A DNA stretch of 64,000 nucleotides. Origin: Azospirillum baldaniorum (GTDB lineage Bacteria > Pseudomonadota > Alphaproteobacteria > Azospirillales > Azospirillaceae). Within the stretch, counting starts at the first letter, position 1. Every line of letters starts with the position of its first letter. Below, piece after piece: positions 1 through 17,500 of the stretch. Both the position numbers and the translations under genes were made by a program. The stretch lies in assembly GCF_003119195.2 (NCBI RefSeq), contig NZ_CP022262.1, positions 505,001-569,000 of the forward strand, in the 5' to 3' direction. The notes beneath the pieces were generated by a model. It worked only from the letters and a program-made list of their open reading frames with translations. It searched no databases and had not been told where the DNA came from.

Positions 1-297
1 CGCCAGATACGGAACGGCCGGCAGGGGCGGCAGACCGACGAACTGCCGCATCCCCATGTAGGTGAAGCCCTGGCCCAGCAGGAGAATGCCGTTGGCGACG
101 GCGATGCTCAGCCACTCCGGTGCCGGGGCGGGAAGCATCCGCAGCAGGAAAAAGACGCCCACCAGGATGTTGCCCCACGCCCAGCCCCGCGGACCGGGCA
201 CCGAGGTGTTGAGCTTGTAGAGAAGCGTGGCCACCAGAGCCGACAGGAAGATCATCCCCCCGGTCATGGCGAAAAGTGTGTTGCCGTCCAGATGCAT
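1..297 (-). CDS. N-terminal fragment of a membrane protein (possible diguanylate cyclase sensor region)
   Basis: Reading leftward from an ATG at 297, the frame stays open to the window edge for 99 codons, so the C-terminus is missing. The visible part starts MHLDGNTLFAM and has at least three hydrophobic segments, near residues 8-26, 42-58 and 65-82, separated by short polar turns. This layout, including the tail ending in a short proline-rich linker, resembles the N-terminal membrane region of many alphaproteobacterial GGDEF proteins. The catalytic part is not in the window, so that is inference. The gene diverges from the response regulator at 535 across a 237-base spacer, which could hold both promoters. 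Confidence 0.6.
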   Translation of the reverse strand, partial: MHLDGNTLFAMTGGMIFLSALVATLLYKLNTSVPGPRGWAWGNILVGVFFLLRMLPAPAPEWLSIAVANGILLLGQGFTYMGMRQFVGLPPLPAVPYLA

Positions 298-534
298 GGC
301 CCCGCCCTCTATACCGCCTGCTGTGCCGGCCGCCATACCGTGTCGAAGTTGTGCCACATCGGGATTGTGCCGTATCGGTGCGTTCCATGTCCTCGGGCGT
401 GGCACACCCGGGCGGTTGTTGACCCGTGTCTCGTTTTAATTCCTATTGCCCCTTTCGCGAGCAATGCCGTAGAGACAGTATCGTCTTTCCTCCGCACTTT
501 CTTCCACAAGGTGCTAGCCGCGTAAAGGACGGTT

Positions 535-1269
535 ATGAAGCCCGATGGCGTTTCGGTTTTCCTCGTGGAAGACGATGAAGATTTCCGAGACGCACTTACC
601 GATTGTCTCGATGGGGCCGGCTTTCATGTCCGTGCTTTTGCGGATGCGCTCAGTTTCTACAAAGGTTCTTTGTCGGTGCGACCGGACGTTGCGGTGATCG
701 ACGTCAATCTGCCGGATGAAAGCGGGCTGGAGGTGCTTGGACACGTCACCGCCCTGGGCGTCGGAGCCATCCTGCTGACCGCGCGCGGCACCACCAGCGA
801 CCGGGTGGCGGGGTACGAGGCGGGGGCTGACATCTATTTCGTCAAGCCCGTGGACACGCACGAGCTGATCGCCGCGATCCGCGGGCTCGCCGTCAAGGGG
901 CGTCGCCGCCAGGAAGCCGCCGGGAAGAGCGTGGAAGCCCCGGCGTCCGAGGGCGCCGCACCGGTCTGGCTGCTGAAGCAGCGCTCCCACCTGCTGGTCG
1001 GCCCGGACCTGCAGGTCGTCCGTCTCGCCGATCAGCAAACCAGACTCCTGGCCGCGCTCGCCCTGCACGCGCCCAACGCCGCGCCGCGGGACGACCTGCT
1101 GGCCGCGCTCGGGCACAATCCGGAATTCAGCGACCGGCAGATCCTGGACTCCGCGATTCGCCGCCTGCGTCGCACCGTCGAGCTCTCCACCGGCATTCCT
1201 CTCGCCGTGACCACAATCCCGCGGGTGGGTTACGCGTTGCGCGACGGCATCGTTCTCGATCCGAACTGA
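535..1269 (+). CDS. OmpR-type response regulator transcription factor
   Basis: This 244-residue protein has a CheY-like receiver at about residues 5-118 and an OmpR/PhoB winged-helix DNA-binding domain at about 150-238. In the receiver the acidic pair is in VEDDED, the phospho-acceptor is Asp56 (VIDVNLPDESG), the switch Thr is in LLTARG and the conserved Lys104 lies in FVKPV. The start is well supported: an AAGGACGG ribosome site sits about six bases before the ATG. No histidine kinase is adjacent, so it is an orphan within this window. The next gene, a TPR protein, begins 22 bases downstream and may be co-transcribed. Its target genes cannot be read from the sequence; the giant RTX gene downstream is one guess. 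Confidence 0.9.
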   Translation: MKPDGVSVFLVEDDEDFRDALTDCLDGAGFHVRAFADALSFYKGSLSVRPDVAVIDVNLPDESGLEVLGHVTALGVGAILLTARGTTSDRVAGYEAGADIYFVKPVDTHELIAAIRGLAVKGRRRQEAAGKSVEAPASEGAAPVWLLKQRSHLLVGPDLQVVRLADQQTRLLAALALHAPNAAPRDDLLAALGHNPEFSDRQILDSAIRRLRRTVELSTGIPLAVTTIPRVGYALRDGIVLDPN

Positions 1270-1291
1270 GCGCTCCCCTCCTTTCCCAACG

Positions 1292-3175
1292 GTGGACCAA
1301 GCCATGCCGGCGAACCATACGGCCGATTCGAAGACCGGCATTCCCGTCCCATCGACGGACAAACGATGGGCGGAAAAACGATGGGAGGATGACCGATGGG
1401 CGCTGTCCCTGGTCCGCCGTCACCGCCGCGCCGTCGTCCAGGCGCCCGACCACGCCGCCGGTTACATGAATCTGGGTGAGGGGCTGCGCACGCTCGGCCA
1501 GGACGACGCGGCGGCGGTGATCAATGCCCGGGCCCTGACGCTGCGCCCGGATTATCCCCAGGCGCTCTGCGCGCGGTCGGTCCTCTTCTCCGGGCAGCGC
1601 CGTCCCCGGGCGGCCCTGCGTCTGGCCTTGCGGGCGCTGGCGGTGGACCCGGCCTTTCCCGCCGGCTGGGACTGGCTCGCCCGGCTGGCCGGCGCCGAAT
1701 CGCTTGACGAGGTTCGGCTGCGGGCGATGCTCCGCTCCGTCCGGCTGACCCCGGCCCGCCCGGAGGCGCTGGTCGCCTTCGGCACGGCCTTGACGGACGG
1801 GGACCGGGTGCGTGGCGATGCGCGGGCTCGGGAGGAGGGAGTCGGCATTCTGCTGCGGGCTCTGGCGCTCGATCCGGCCTCCCCGGAGGTGATCGGAGCG
1901 CTGGCCGGCACCGCCTTCCGCCTCAGCCATTTTCCGGAGGTGCTGCGTCTGATCCGCCGGCTGCACCGGATCGATCCGCAGAGCGCCAACGCCTACGCCA
2001 TGCGCAGCGTGGTCGCCACCATGCTGGGCGACTTCGACGCGGCGATCGCCCATGGCCGTTGCGCCGTGCTTCTGGCGCCGGGGGAGGCCACGCCCTGGAT
2101 CAATCTGGCGCTCGGCCTGCACGCGCTGCAGCACCCGGAGATCGCTGCCCATTACAACCGGCGTGCCGCGCGGCTGGACCCGGGCGGGGCGGTGGGCCGC
2201 TTCAATCTGTCGCTGAACCTGCTGGCGATGGGCGAGCTGGCGCGCGGCTGGCGGCTCTACGAGGCGCGCTGGCGCATGGGCGGCGCCAGGACGCCGGATC
2301 ACGCTCCGCTCTGGGACGGCAGCGACCCGGCGGGCCGCCGCATCCTGCTGACCGCGGAACAGGGACAGGGGGACACGCTGCACTTCATCCGCTACGCCCC
2401 GTTGCTGGCGACGCGCGGCGCGCGGGTGGAGGCGCAGGTGCAGCCGTCGCTGGTCCGGCTGGTCTCCCTGATGCCCGGCGTCTCCGCGGTCCATCGGTCG
2501 GACGAACCGCCGCCGCTCTGCGATGCCGTGATCCCGCTGTTGAGCCTGCCGCGCCTGTTCGGGACGACGCTGGACACCATCCCGGCCGCCATCCCCTATC
2601 TGCGCGCGGCGCCGGCCGACGAGGCGCGCTGGCGGGATCGCTTGGCGGGAGAACACCGGGTCGGAGAGCGCCGACTGAAGGTTGGGCTGGTCTGGGCCGG
2701 GGATTCGCACGCCGCGCACCTCAGCGCCAACGCGGTGGACGGGCGGCGCAGCTTGCCGCTGGCGGCGCTCGCTCCGCTGGCCTCCGTGCCGGGAATCGCC
2801 TGGATCAGCCTCCAGAAGGGCGCTCCGGCGGCCCAGGCCGGGACGCCGCCGCCCGGCATGGACCTGATCGACTGGATGGACGAGGTCACGGACTTTGCCG
2901 ACACCGGCGCCCTGATCACGCAACTCGACCTCGTCATCTCGGTCGATACGTCGGTGTGCCATCTCGCCGGCGGTCTGGGAAAACCGGTCTGGGTGCTGTC
3001 GCGCTTCGACGCCTGCTGGCGCTGGCTGATCGGCCGCGACGACACGCCCTGGTACCCGACCATGCGCCTGTTCCGGCAGGAGCGCCCCGGCGATTGGGAT
3101 CCGGTCATCGCCCGGCTCGCCGCCCGCCTCCGCATCGTGGCGGATCACCGGGTTCCCGCCGCGCCCGCCCTTTAA
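1292..3175 (+). CDS. TPR repeat protein with C-terminal GT9-like glycosyltransferase domain
   Basis: The 627-residue product has tetratricopeptide-like helical repeats over about residues 45-330, for example PDHAAGYMNLGEGL and GEATPWINLALGLHAL. A C-terminal part from about 350 contains LLTAEQGQGDTLHFIRY and later VISVDTSVCHLAGGLGKPVW. That combination is typical of bacterial TPR proteins whose C-terminus belongs to the heptosyltransferase-like GT9/GT-B group. The donor-site-like region around DTSVCHLAGGLG is intact. I annotated the upstream GTG at 1292; an in-frame ATG at 1304 is equally possible because neither has a strong ribosome site. It probably transfers a sugar to a protein or cell-surface glycan, but donor and acceptor are unknown. 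It shares direction with the regulator upstream and the giant secreted protein downstream. Confidence 0.75.
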   Translation: MDQAMPANHTADSKTGIPVPSTDKRWAEKRWEDDRWALSLVRRHRRAVVQAPDHAAGYMNLGEGLRTLGQDDAAAVINARALTLRPDYPQALCARSVLFSGQRRPRAALRLALRALAVDPAFPAGWDWLARLAGAESLDEVRLRAMLRSVRLTPARPEALVAFGTALTDGDRVRGDARAREEGVGILLRALALDPASPEVIGALAGTAFRLSHFPEVLRLIRRLHRIDPQSANAYAMRSVVATMLGDFDAAIAHGRCAVLLAPGEATPWINLALGLHALQHPEIAAHYNRRAARLDPGGAVGRFNLSLNLLAMGELARGWRLYEARWRMGGARTPDHAPLWDGSDPAGRRILLTAEQGQGDTLHFIRYAPLLATRGARVEAQVQPSLVRLVSLMPGVSAVHRSDEPPPLCDAVIPLLSLPRLFGTTLDTIPAAIPYLRAAPADEARWRDRLAGEHRVGERRLKVGLVWAGDSHAAHLSANAVDGRRSLPLAALAPLASVPGIAWISLQKGAPAAQAGTPPPGMDLIDWMDEVTDFADTGALITQLDLVISVDTSVCHLAGGLGKPVWVLSRFDACWRWLIGRDDTPWYPTMRLFRQERPGDWDPVIARLAARLRIVADHRVPAAPAL

Positions 3176-3321
3176 AGCGAACTTCCGTTCGCTTTAGACT
3201 CATATCGCCTCATTCGCCGACGGGCTCCGGTCGCATGTGCGACCGGGACCGCCGGCGCGGTCCAAAGCGGATTGCAATCCGCTTTAAGGGCATGAGCCTG
3301 CGGGGCCGCCGTCGCGGCCCC
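3173..3321. repeat. Cluster of four palindromes
   Basis: Four stem-loops lie within 150 bases. They are 3173-3196 (10-bp stem, TTCC loop, overlapping the stop codon of the preceding gene), 3227-3246 (9-bp stem), 3264-3285 (a perfect 22-base palindrome, AAAGCGGATT-GC-AATCCGCTTT) and 3302-3321 (8-bp GC stem, CGTC loop). The first and third share the AAAGCG core. The first could end transcription of the upstream gene, but no clear T-run follows. The perfect palindrome could equally be a protein-binding site or a dispersed repeat. Two copies of AACCGGTCAG follow at about 3330-3350. Confidence 0.7.
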
Positions 3322-3696
3322 TTCCGCCGAACCGGTCAGAAACCGGTCAGATCCACGTCACCTTTTGTCCATGTGATTGCTGCGGCTTCTTCACTATCGT
3401 CCAAAACCACCACTTTTGGTGTGCGCCATGCAGCCGAGAGTCGTGAATTTGGCATAATTCTCTACAAATATCAGAGAATAAGTGAAATGAAGCCGGCTTT
3501 TTTAAAACACCCATCTCGCAACCCGTCCAGTTTTACTTTGAAGCCTGCGCTCTTGTTACGCAGGAACCCGGCGGCATAAGCGGAACGGACCCGTTCCCAG
3601 CGCCTGAGAATTCCAGACTTTGAACACTGACCGGGGCCTCCGCCGCTCGGAGCGCCCTCGCACATCCTGACCGTCCTAACCGAGGGGAACACGACC
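3322..3696 (+). promoter_or_regulatory. Gene-free leader of the giant RTX gene
   Basis: About 375 bases without a convincing gene precede the giant reading frame. The part at about 3365-3560 is clearly more AT-rich than its surroundings, including TTTTTTAAAACA near 3500, as expected for a promoter and untranslated leader. No specific -35/-10 pair can be assigned with confidence. GAGGGGAACACGACC just before the ATG at 3697 provides a ribosome-binding site. Confidence 0.5.
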
Positions 3697-12693
<8,997 letters not shown>

Positions 12694-12723
12694 GCGGGCA
12701 TAAACGCCGTTCTGCGCCAGCCT

Positions 12724-12741
12724 CCCCGAACGGATTCGGGG
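12724..12741 (+). terminator. Hairpin after the giant RTX gene
   Basis: CCCCGAA, loop CGGA, TTCGGGG forms a 7-bp stem 31 bases after the stop codon. It lacks a T-run, so it is only a possible terminator or mRNA 3' end stabiliser. Confidence 0.4.
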
Positions 12742-12829
12742 GGCTAATCCTTAGGGGGCTTTGCCGCCATGGGGTTATCGGTTGGATGATGGCTTACCCG
12801 ATCGAACGAATCCCCGGAGCCATTCCGCC

Positions 12830-13204
12830 ATGCCGACATCGCCGCACGGATCGCCTGACCGAGGGCTGAAGCCGTTCATCCTCGCCATTCATCGCGAAGC
12901 GCTGGAAACCGCCGCGGCGAAGGGGCTGACCGGCACCCTGGCGCAGGTCGCCGCCCTCCAGGACACCGCCAGCCTCGCCTCGGCCAAGGCTGGACGCCTC
13001 GTCACGGAGGAGGAGGTGATGCGCCTGCTGCTTCGGGAGCGCCGCGCCCGTAAGATTCATGAGGCGATGGGAACCGCACCAGTCGTGCCGGTCCGGAAGC
13101 CGGTGGCGGCCCCGTCCCGGTTCCGCCTGGGGCGCTGGCGGACCGTGGCGATGGGCATGGCCCTCTCGGCGTCCGCCGGACTGGCTGGAAAGGCGCGCTT
13201 GTAA
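12830..13204 (+). CDS. Small uncharacterised protein
   Basis: I do not recognise this 124-residue protein. From the ATG at 12830 it is polar and helix-rich to about residue 80, with a segment (LVTEEEVMRLLLRERRARK) resembling an amphipathic helix. It then has a basic, proline-containing linker and a weak hydrophobic stretch near the C-terminus (VAMGMALSASAGLAG) that might touch the membrane. The frame could extend to a TTG at 12761, but the ATG is preferred because the residues before it look non-coding. It lies between the giant RTX gene and the dismutase, in the same direction. That it is a real gene is suggested by composition only. Confidence 0.5.
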   Translation: MPTSPHGSPDRGLKPFILAIHREALETAAAKGLTGTLAQVAALQDTASLASAKAGRLVTEEEVMRLLLRERRARKIHEAMGTAPVVPVRKPVAAPSRFRLGRWRTVAMGMALSASAGLAGKARL

Positions 13205-13331
13205 GAAACGGGCGGTGCGCGGTCCGCCGGTACCGAGTGAGTACGCCCATTGCCCTGTTGAGTGAGGCGCGGGGCGCACTGAGGCTGTCGCTTCCCCGCT
13301 GTTCGGCACGAAACACACAATGGGAGGTCTC

Positions 13332-14099
13332 ATGTCCGTTCGCCTGGATCGCCGCCAATTGCTGCTCTCCGCCGGAGCCGCCGCGCTGGTGCTGGCCGTG
13401 GCGCCGCGCTTCGTCCTGGCCCAAACAACAGGGGGCCAAACGCCGGCTGGCCAAACTCCGGGCGGCAAGGGATTCACGCTGCCGCCGCTGCCCTACGCGC
13501 CCGCCGCGCTGGAACCGCACATCGATGCGACGACCATGAGCGTGCATCACGACAAGCACCATCAGGCTTACGTCGACAACCTCAACAAGGCGCTCGCCAA
13601 CCACGGCGACCTTCAGGCGATGCCGCTGGCCGACTTGCTGAAGCGCGTGCCGGAACTGCCGGAAAGCATCCGCACAGCGGTGCGCAACAACGGCGGCGGT
13701 CACGCGAATCACAGCATGTTCTGGAGCATCATGGGGCCGAACGCTGGCGGCGCTCCGGACGGCGAGGTGGGGGCTGCCATCACGCGCGACTTCGGCAGCT
13801 TCGACGATTTCAAGACGCGCTTCAACACGGCGGGGGCGGGGCAGTTCGGCAGCGGCTGGGTCTTCGTCACCGCCGACCCGTCGTCGGGCAAGCTGGCCAT
13901 CGCCGCGCGGCCGAACCAGGATTCCCCGGCCATGGACGGCGTGCCCGTGCTGATGGGCAACGACGTGTGGGAGCACGCCTATTACCTGAAGTACCAGAAC
14001 CGGCGCGCCGACTATCTGGCGGCTTGGTGGAACGTCGTCGACTGGGGCGCGGTGAACCGTCGCTACGCGGCGATCCGGAAGGGCGAGCTGGTGATCTGA
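13332..14099 (+). CDS. Exported superoxide dismutase, Fe/Mn family (Mn-like)
   Basis: This 255-residue enzyme converts superoxide to oxygen and hydrogen peroxide. The dismutase body begins at about residue 47. The metal ligands expected for the family are visible: the first His of HHDKHH (His72), the His of HANHSMFW, and the Asp and His of NDVWEHAYY. The HANHSMFW and QFGSGW signatures resemble manganese-type more than iron-type enzymes. The N-terminus has twin arginines (DRRQLLL), a hydrophobic stretch and an Ala-rich cleavage site near VLAQ, indicating export, probably by Tat; a Q/T/G/P-rich linker follows. The ATG at 13332 is chosen because GGGAGG precedes it at normal spacing; an in-frame ATG at 13320 lies upstream of that site. 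Periplasmic dismutases of this family are less common than cytoplasmic ones. Confidence 0.92.
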   Translation: MSVRLDRRQLLLSAGAAALVLAVAPRFVLAQTTGGQTPAGQTPGGKGFTLPPLPYAPAALEPHIDATTMSVHHDKHHQAYVDNLNKALANHGDLQAMPLADLLKRVPELPESIRTAVRNNGGGHANHSMFWSIMGPNAGGAPDGEVGAAITRDFGSFDDFKTRFNTAGAGQFGSGWVFVTADPSSGKLAIAARPNQDSPAMDGVPVLMGNDVWEHAYYLKYQNRRADYLAAWWNVVDWGAVNRRYAAIRKGELVI

Positions 14100-14101
14100 A
14101 C

Positions 14102-14135
14102 AAAAAAGGGCGGCGGGGACATCCCCGCCACCCTT
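14102..14135 (-). terminator. Rho-independent terminator of cbiM
   Basis: A GC-rich stem (GGGCGGCGGGGA paired with TCCCCGCCACCC) is followed, read on the minus strand, by TTTTTT at 14107-14102. It lies just after the cbiM stop codon and also just after the convergent dismutase gene, so it may serve both. Confidence 0.8.
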
Positions 14136-14164
14136 CCTGCGAACCATCTGGTCCAGAGGCCCGG

Positions 14165-14845
14165 TCAGGCGCCCTGATGAAGGCGGATGTTGAACAGCGG
14201 GCCCTGGCTCTGGCGGCGCAGCGCCTTGGCGACGGCCAGCACGGCGAGATCGGCCAGCGGCTCGACGATGATGACGGTCATGTAGGCGGCGCCGAAGGAG
14301 GCGACCTCCGTCATGGTCTCGGCGGTGAAGCCGTGGCCGTAGAGGGCCCAGAAGGCCACCCAGGCGACGATGCCGCCCTGGTAGGCGGTGGAGAGGGCCA
14401 GCGCCTGCGAGTACTTCAGGTCGACATAGGGGGTGGCGTCGGGGACGATCCGCTTCGCCAGCAGGCTGATGCCCCACAGCGGGACCAGCAGCGTGGTGAC
14501 GTTCATGCCGTACTGCGGCAGGTCGAACGGCGCGAAGAACAGGCCCTGGATCAGCAGGCCGGCGGCGAGGCCGATGGAGGCCGCACCGGCGCCGAACAGC
14601 AGGAGCAGCGTCGAACCGAGGATCAGGTGAACCTCCGACACGCCCACGGGGTGGTGCGGGAACACCTCGAAGAAGCTGAAGACCAGCGCGGTGGCGATCA
14701 GGCTGCGCAGCACCAGCGGTGCGACCCCGCCGTTGTTGCGGACGTCGTTGTGCGCCAGCTTTCCGGCCATCGCGAAGCCGCCGGCGGCCGTCGCGTAGCT
14801 GAGAGCGATCTTGGCGCCGTCGACGACGCCGGGTTCGATGTGCAT
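14165..14845 (-). CDS. cbiM: CbiM-family cobalt transport permease
   Basis: This 226-residue integral membrane protein begins MHIEPG, the N-terminal signature of CbiM, where the first residues and His2 help coordinate Co(II) in characterised members. About six or seven hydrophobic segments follow, and HHPVGVSEVHLILGS matches the family's conserved core. CbiM is the substrate-specific membrane subunit of energy-coupling-factor cobalt transporters, which normally also need CbiQ and the CbiO ATPase (and often CbiN). None is encoded next to it: the dismutase converges on one side and a riboswitch and a divergent glycosyltransferase lie on the other. It thus appears monocistronic and probably borrows partners encoded elsewhere or works alone. 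Expression is predicted to fall when cobalamin is plentiful because of the upstream riboswitch. Confidence 0.85.
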   Translation of the reverse strand: MHIEPGVVDGAKIALSYATAAGGFAMAGKLAHNDVRNNGGVAPLVLRSLIATALVFSFFEVFPHHPVGVSEVHLILGSTLLLLFGAGAASIGLAAGLLIQGLFFAPFDLPQYGMNVTTLLVPLWGISLLAKRIVPDATPYVDLKYSQALALSTAYQGGIVAWVAFWALYGHGFTAETMTEVASFGAAYMTVIIVEPLADLAVLAVAKALRRQSQGPLFNIRLHQGA

Positions 14846-15026
14846 GCTCTATGCCCTTTCCGAGTCTGCCATGCGTTGGGAGGGCGTCGTTGCTGGCAGG
14901 CACCGGCATCGCAACCCCCTTGGCCCCCTGGATGGGCGCACCGGGGGACGGCTTGCGGAAGACGGGCGGCCGTCGGGCCGGACATCGGCAAGCGACCACC
15001 GGGGCACCCCGCCCGAGGACGTACGT

Positions 15027-15255
15027 TCGGTTACGGCAGGTCTCCTGGCTTGCGGGTCAAGGCGGCATCGTCCGGCCTTCCCGGCGCCCGTTCCCGCAGG
15101 CGGCGCCAGTGACACGGAAAGGACGAGGCCGCTCACCGCTCACAGTTGCGGGGGCAGCGCCGGATTTGCCGTTTCTCCCCCTGCGGGGCGGCGCACCGGC
15201 TTCCCTCTTAGCCCCGCGACCGGAGGGCGCGGGGAACCATAACCGGCGCCAGGGT
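15027..15255 (-). ncRNA. Cobalamin riboswitch upstream of cbiM
   Basis: Read on the minus strand, this leader shows the conserved elements of the adenosylcobalamin riboswitch in order. They are GGTTATGGTTCCCCGCG, then GGGAAGCCGGTGCGCC, then the B12-box region with GCTGCCCCCGCAACTGTGAG, then GTGTCACTGGCGCC, and finally CCAGGAGACCTGCCG near 15030-15050. It precedes the cbiM start by about 180 bases, which leaves room for an expression platform that could hide the ribosome site or form a terminator. Cobalamin binding is expected to lower cbiM expression. Confidence 0.95.
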
Positions 15256-15400
15256 AGGGGCGGGGTCCCCCGCCGTCAAGAGGGGGATGGCGACCCATCG
15301 GGGGAGTCGCACGGCTTCCTTGACACCACTCCCGCGGAACCGACAAGGTCCGGCTGACTGCGCGAGGCCGGATCAATGGGCGAAGGACGGGGTTGCGGGC

Positions 15401-17332
15401 ATGCTACCGGTTCATTTCCTGACCATCGTGCTGAACGGCGATCCCTTCATCCGTTACCACTTGGAGGTGTTCCGCCAACTGCCCTTCCCCTGGCATTGGC
15501 ACGTCGTGGAGGGGGTGGCGGAGCAGGTCCGCGATTCCTCCTGGTGCGCGCAACGGGGCGGGCGGGTCCCGCAGGACCTTCACCGCGACGGGCGCAGCAG
15601 CGACGGAACCTCGGAGTATCTCGACCGCATCGCGGCGGAGGAGCCCGGGCGCGTGTCGGTCTACCGCAAGCCGCCGGGCGTCTTCTGGCAGGGCAAGGTG
15701 GAGATGGTGACCGCGCCGCTGGCCGCCATGACGGAGGAATGCCTGCTCTGGCAGGTCGATGCGGACGAGCTGTGGACGGCGGAGCAGATCGCCCGCGCGC
15801 GCCGGATGTTCCTCGACTCGCCGTCGCGCACGGCGGCGCTGTACCTCTGCCACTTCTTCGTCGGCCCGTCCCTGGTTCTTGACCGGCTGGACCAGTACGG
15901 CAATTACCGCGCCTACGAATGGCTGCGCACTTGGCGGTACCGGCCGGGCGATTACTGGCACTCGCATGTCCCGCCCCGGCTGGTGCGGCCGCAGCCCGAC
16001 GGGTCCGAACGCGACCTCGGCGCGGCCAACCCCTTCCTGCATGAGGAAACGGCGGTGAGCGGGCTCGTCTTCCAGCATTTCGCCTACGCGACGCGCCAGC
16101 AGGTCGCGTTCAAGGAAATCTATTACGGCTACGACGGCGCGGTCGGGCGGTGGGAGTCCCTCCAGGCGGCCGGGCGGTCGGTGGGCAACGGCACCCTTCC
16201 GTTGCGCGATTTCTTCCCCTGGGTGACCGACGCAGCGACCGTCGCCCGCGCCGAGCATGCCTTGGTGGAACCGCTGGCGCGCCCGGACGCCGACGGAAGC
16301 TGGGGCTTCGTGCCGCCGGCGCGGGGCGCCTCGACCGCCCCGGCGGTGGCGCTGCTGCGGAATTCCGGACCCGCCGTCCGCCGCCGCACGCTCGTCCCCG
16401 GCGAGCCGCCGCCCTTCCCGACCGACCTGATCCAAAGCGTCGGCGTGTTCCTGCTGGACGGGGCCGGCGCCGCGTTGCGGGCGTCGGGTGTCCTGCGGGA
16501 GTTGCGGCGGGCTTTGCCGCTGGCCCGCATCACCGTCTTCGCGACGCCGGACGCGGAGGCGGCGCTCGCCCTCTGCCCCTACGTCAACCAGCGCGTCACC
16601 CTGCCGTCGCTGACGGGGCGGGCGCCCGACGACGCGCTGGTGACCGCCGTACGCGAGGAGATCGGCCAACAATTCAGCGGTGCCTTCGACCTGACGATCA
16701 ACCCGGTCCGGGGTGAGGATGCCAGCTTCGCCAACCGCCTGATGCAGGATACGGGGGCGCCGCTCCGCCTCGGTTGCAGGGTCGGCCGGCCGGTGCGTGG
16801 CTATTACGCCGACGCCTTCCTGACCCACGTCGCGCCAGCTCCCGCTGTCCTGTTGGGGGCGCTGACCGCCGGGGAGGCGGACCCCGCCACGGAGGTCTGG
16901 ACCTCCCCCGCCGGCGAGCGGGCGGCCGCCGCGCTTCTGGCCGCGGGCGTTCCGGCGCGCTGGCGCTGTGCGGTCGGCCTGTCCGCGTCCGTCGGCACCG
17001 GCGGCCTGTCGGAGCTGTGCCGCCGCCTTGCCGCGCGGGGAGACACCGCCCTGGTCCTGGTCGGCGAGGAGGCCGCCAGGGGGGCCGCGGCGCGCATCGC
17101 CGGGGAAACCGGTGGCGCCTGCCTGAACGCGGTGGGGCGGCTGGGTTTCGACGGGCTGTGCGCCCTGCTGCGGCGCTGCGACCTGTTCGTCGGGACCGGC
17201 GCCCCGGTGGAGGACATTGCCATGGCGGCCAAGCTTCCCATGGTGGGAACCGGTCCGGAGCACGGCGCCCCGACTGCCGAGGCGATGGAAAGCGCCATCG
17301 CGGCTTGGCTGGCCGACCGCGCCCGCTTGTGA
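15401..17332 (+). CDS. Two-domain glycosyltransferase-like protein (GT-A-like N-terminus, GT9-like C-terminus)
   Basis: The 643-residue product begins MLPVHFLTIVLNGDPF. Its N-terminal half (about 1-330) resembles GT-A fold transferases, with a DxD-like element in LLWQVDADELW and an acceptor-like aromatic region. The C-terminal half (about 345-640) contains VGVFLLDGAGAALRASGVL, FATPDAEAAL and a late LFVGTGAPVEDIAMAA segment like the GT9/heptosyltransferase (GT-B) group. The frame is open upstream to 15287, but that part crosses the riboswitch promoter region, so I chose the ATG at 15401, preceded by AAGGACGGGG. Likely roles are surface polysaccharide or protein glycosylation. The gene is divergent from cbiM, and the next gene downstream starts 168 bases later. 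Confidence 0.65.
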   Translation: MLPVHFLTIVLNGDPFIRYHLEVFRQLPFPWHWHVVEGVAEQVRDSSWCAQRGGRVPQDLHRDGRSSDGTSEYLDRIAAEEPGRVSVYRKPPGVFWQGKVEMVTAPLAAMTEECLLWQVDADELWTAEQIARARRMFLDSPSRTAALYLCHFFVGPSLVLDRLDQYGNYRAYEWLRTWRYRPGDYWHSHVPPRLVRPQPDGSERDLGAANPFLHEETAVSGLVFQHFAYATRQQVAFKEIYYGYDGAVGRWESLQAAGRSVGNGTLPLRDFFPWVTDAATVARAEHALVEPLARPDADGSWGFVPPARGASTAPAVALLRNSGPAVRRRTLVPGEPPPFPTDLIQSVGVFLLDGAGAALRASGVLRELRRALPLARITVFATPDAEAALALCPYVNQRVTLPSLTGRAPDDALVTAVREEIGQQFSGAFDLTINPVRGEDASFANRLMQDTGAPLRLGCRVGRPVRGYYADAFLTHVAPAPAVLLGALTAGEADPATEVWTSPAGERAAAALLAAGVPARWRCAVGLSASVGTGGLSELCRRLAARGDTALVLVGEEAARGAAARIAGETGGACLNAVGRLGFDGLCALLRRCDLFVGTGAPVEDIAMAAKLPMVGTGPEHGAPTAEAMESAIAAWLADRARL

Positions 17333-17500
17333 GATCGAAGAGAGCAAGCGTGGAAAAACGGAAGGGCAGGCGCGCAAGGCGCTTGTGTTGGCGCGTTTGC
17401 GCCGCAATGATCCGCCCCCACCGAATCCCGGACGGCCGCAAGCGGCGCGCCGCAGCGGGGCAAAACCATGGATTGAATCCGGCGGCCCGGTAAGCACACG

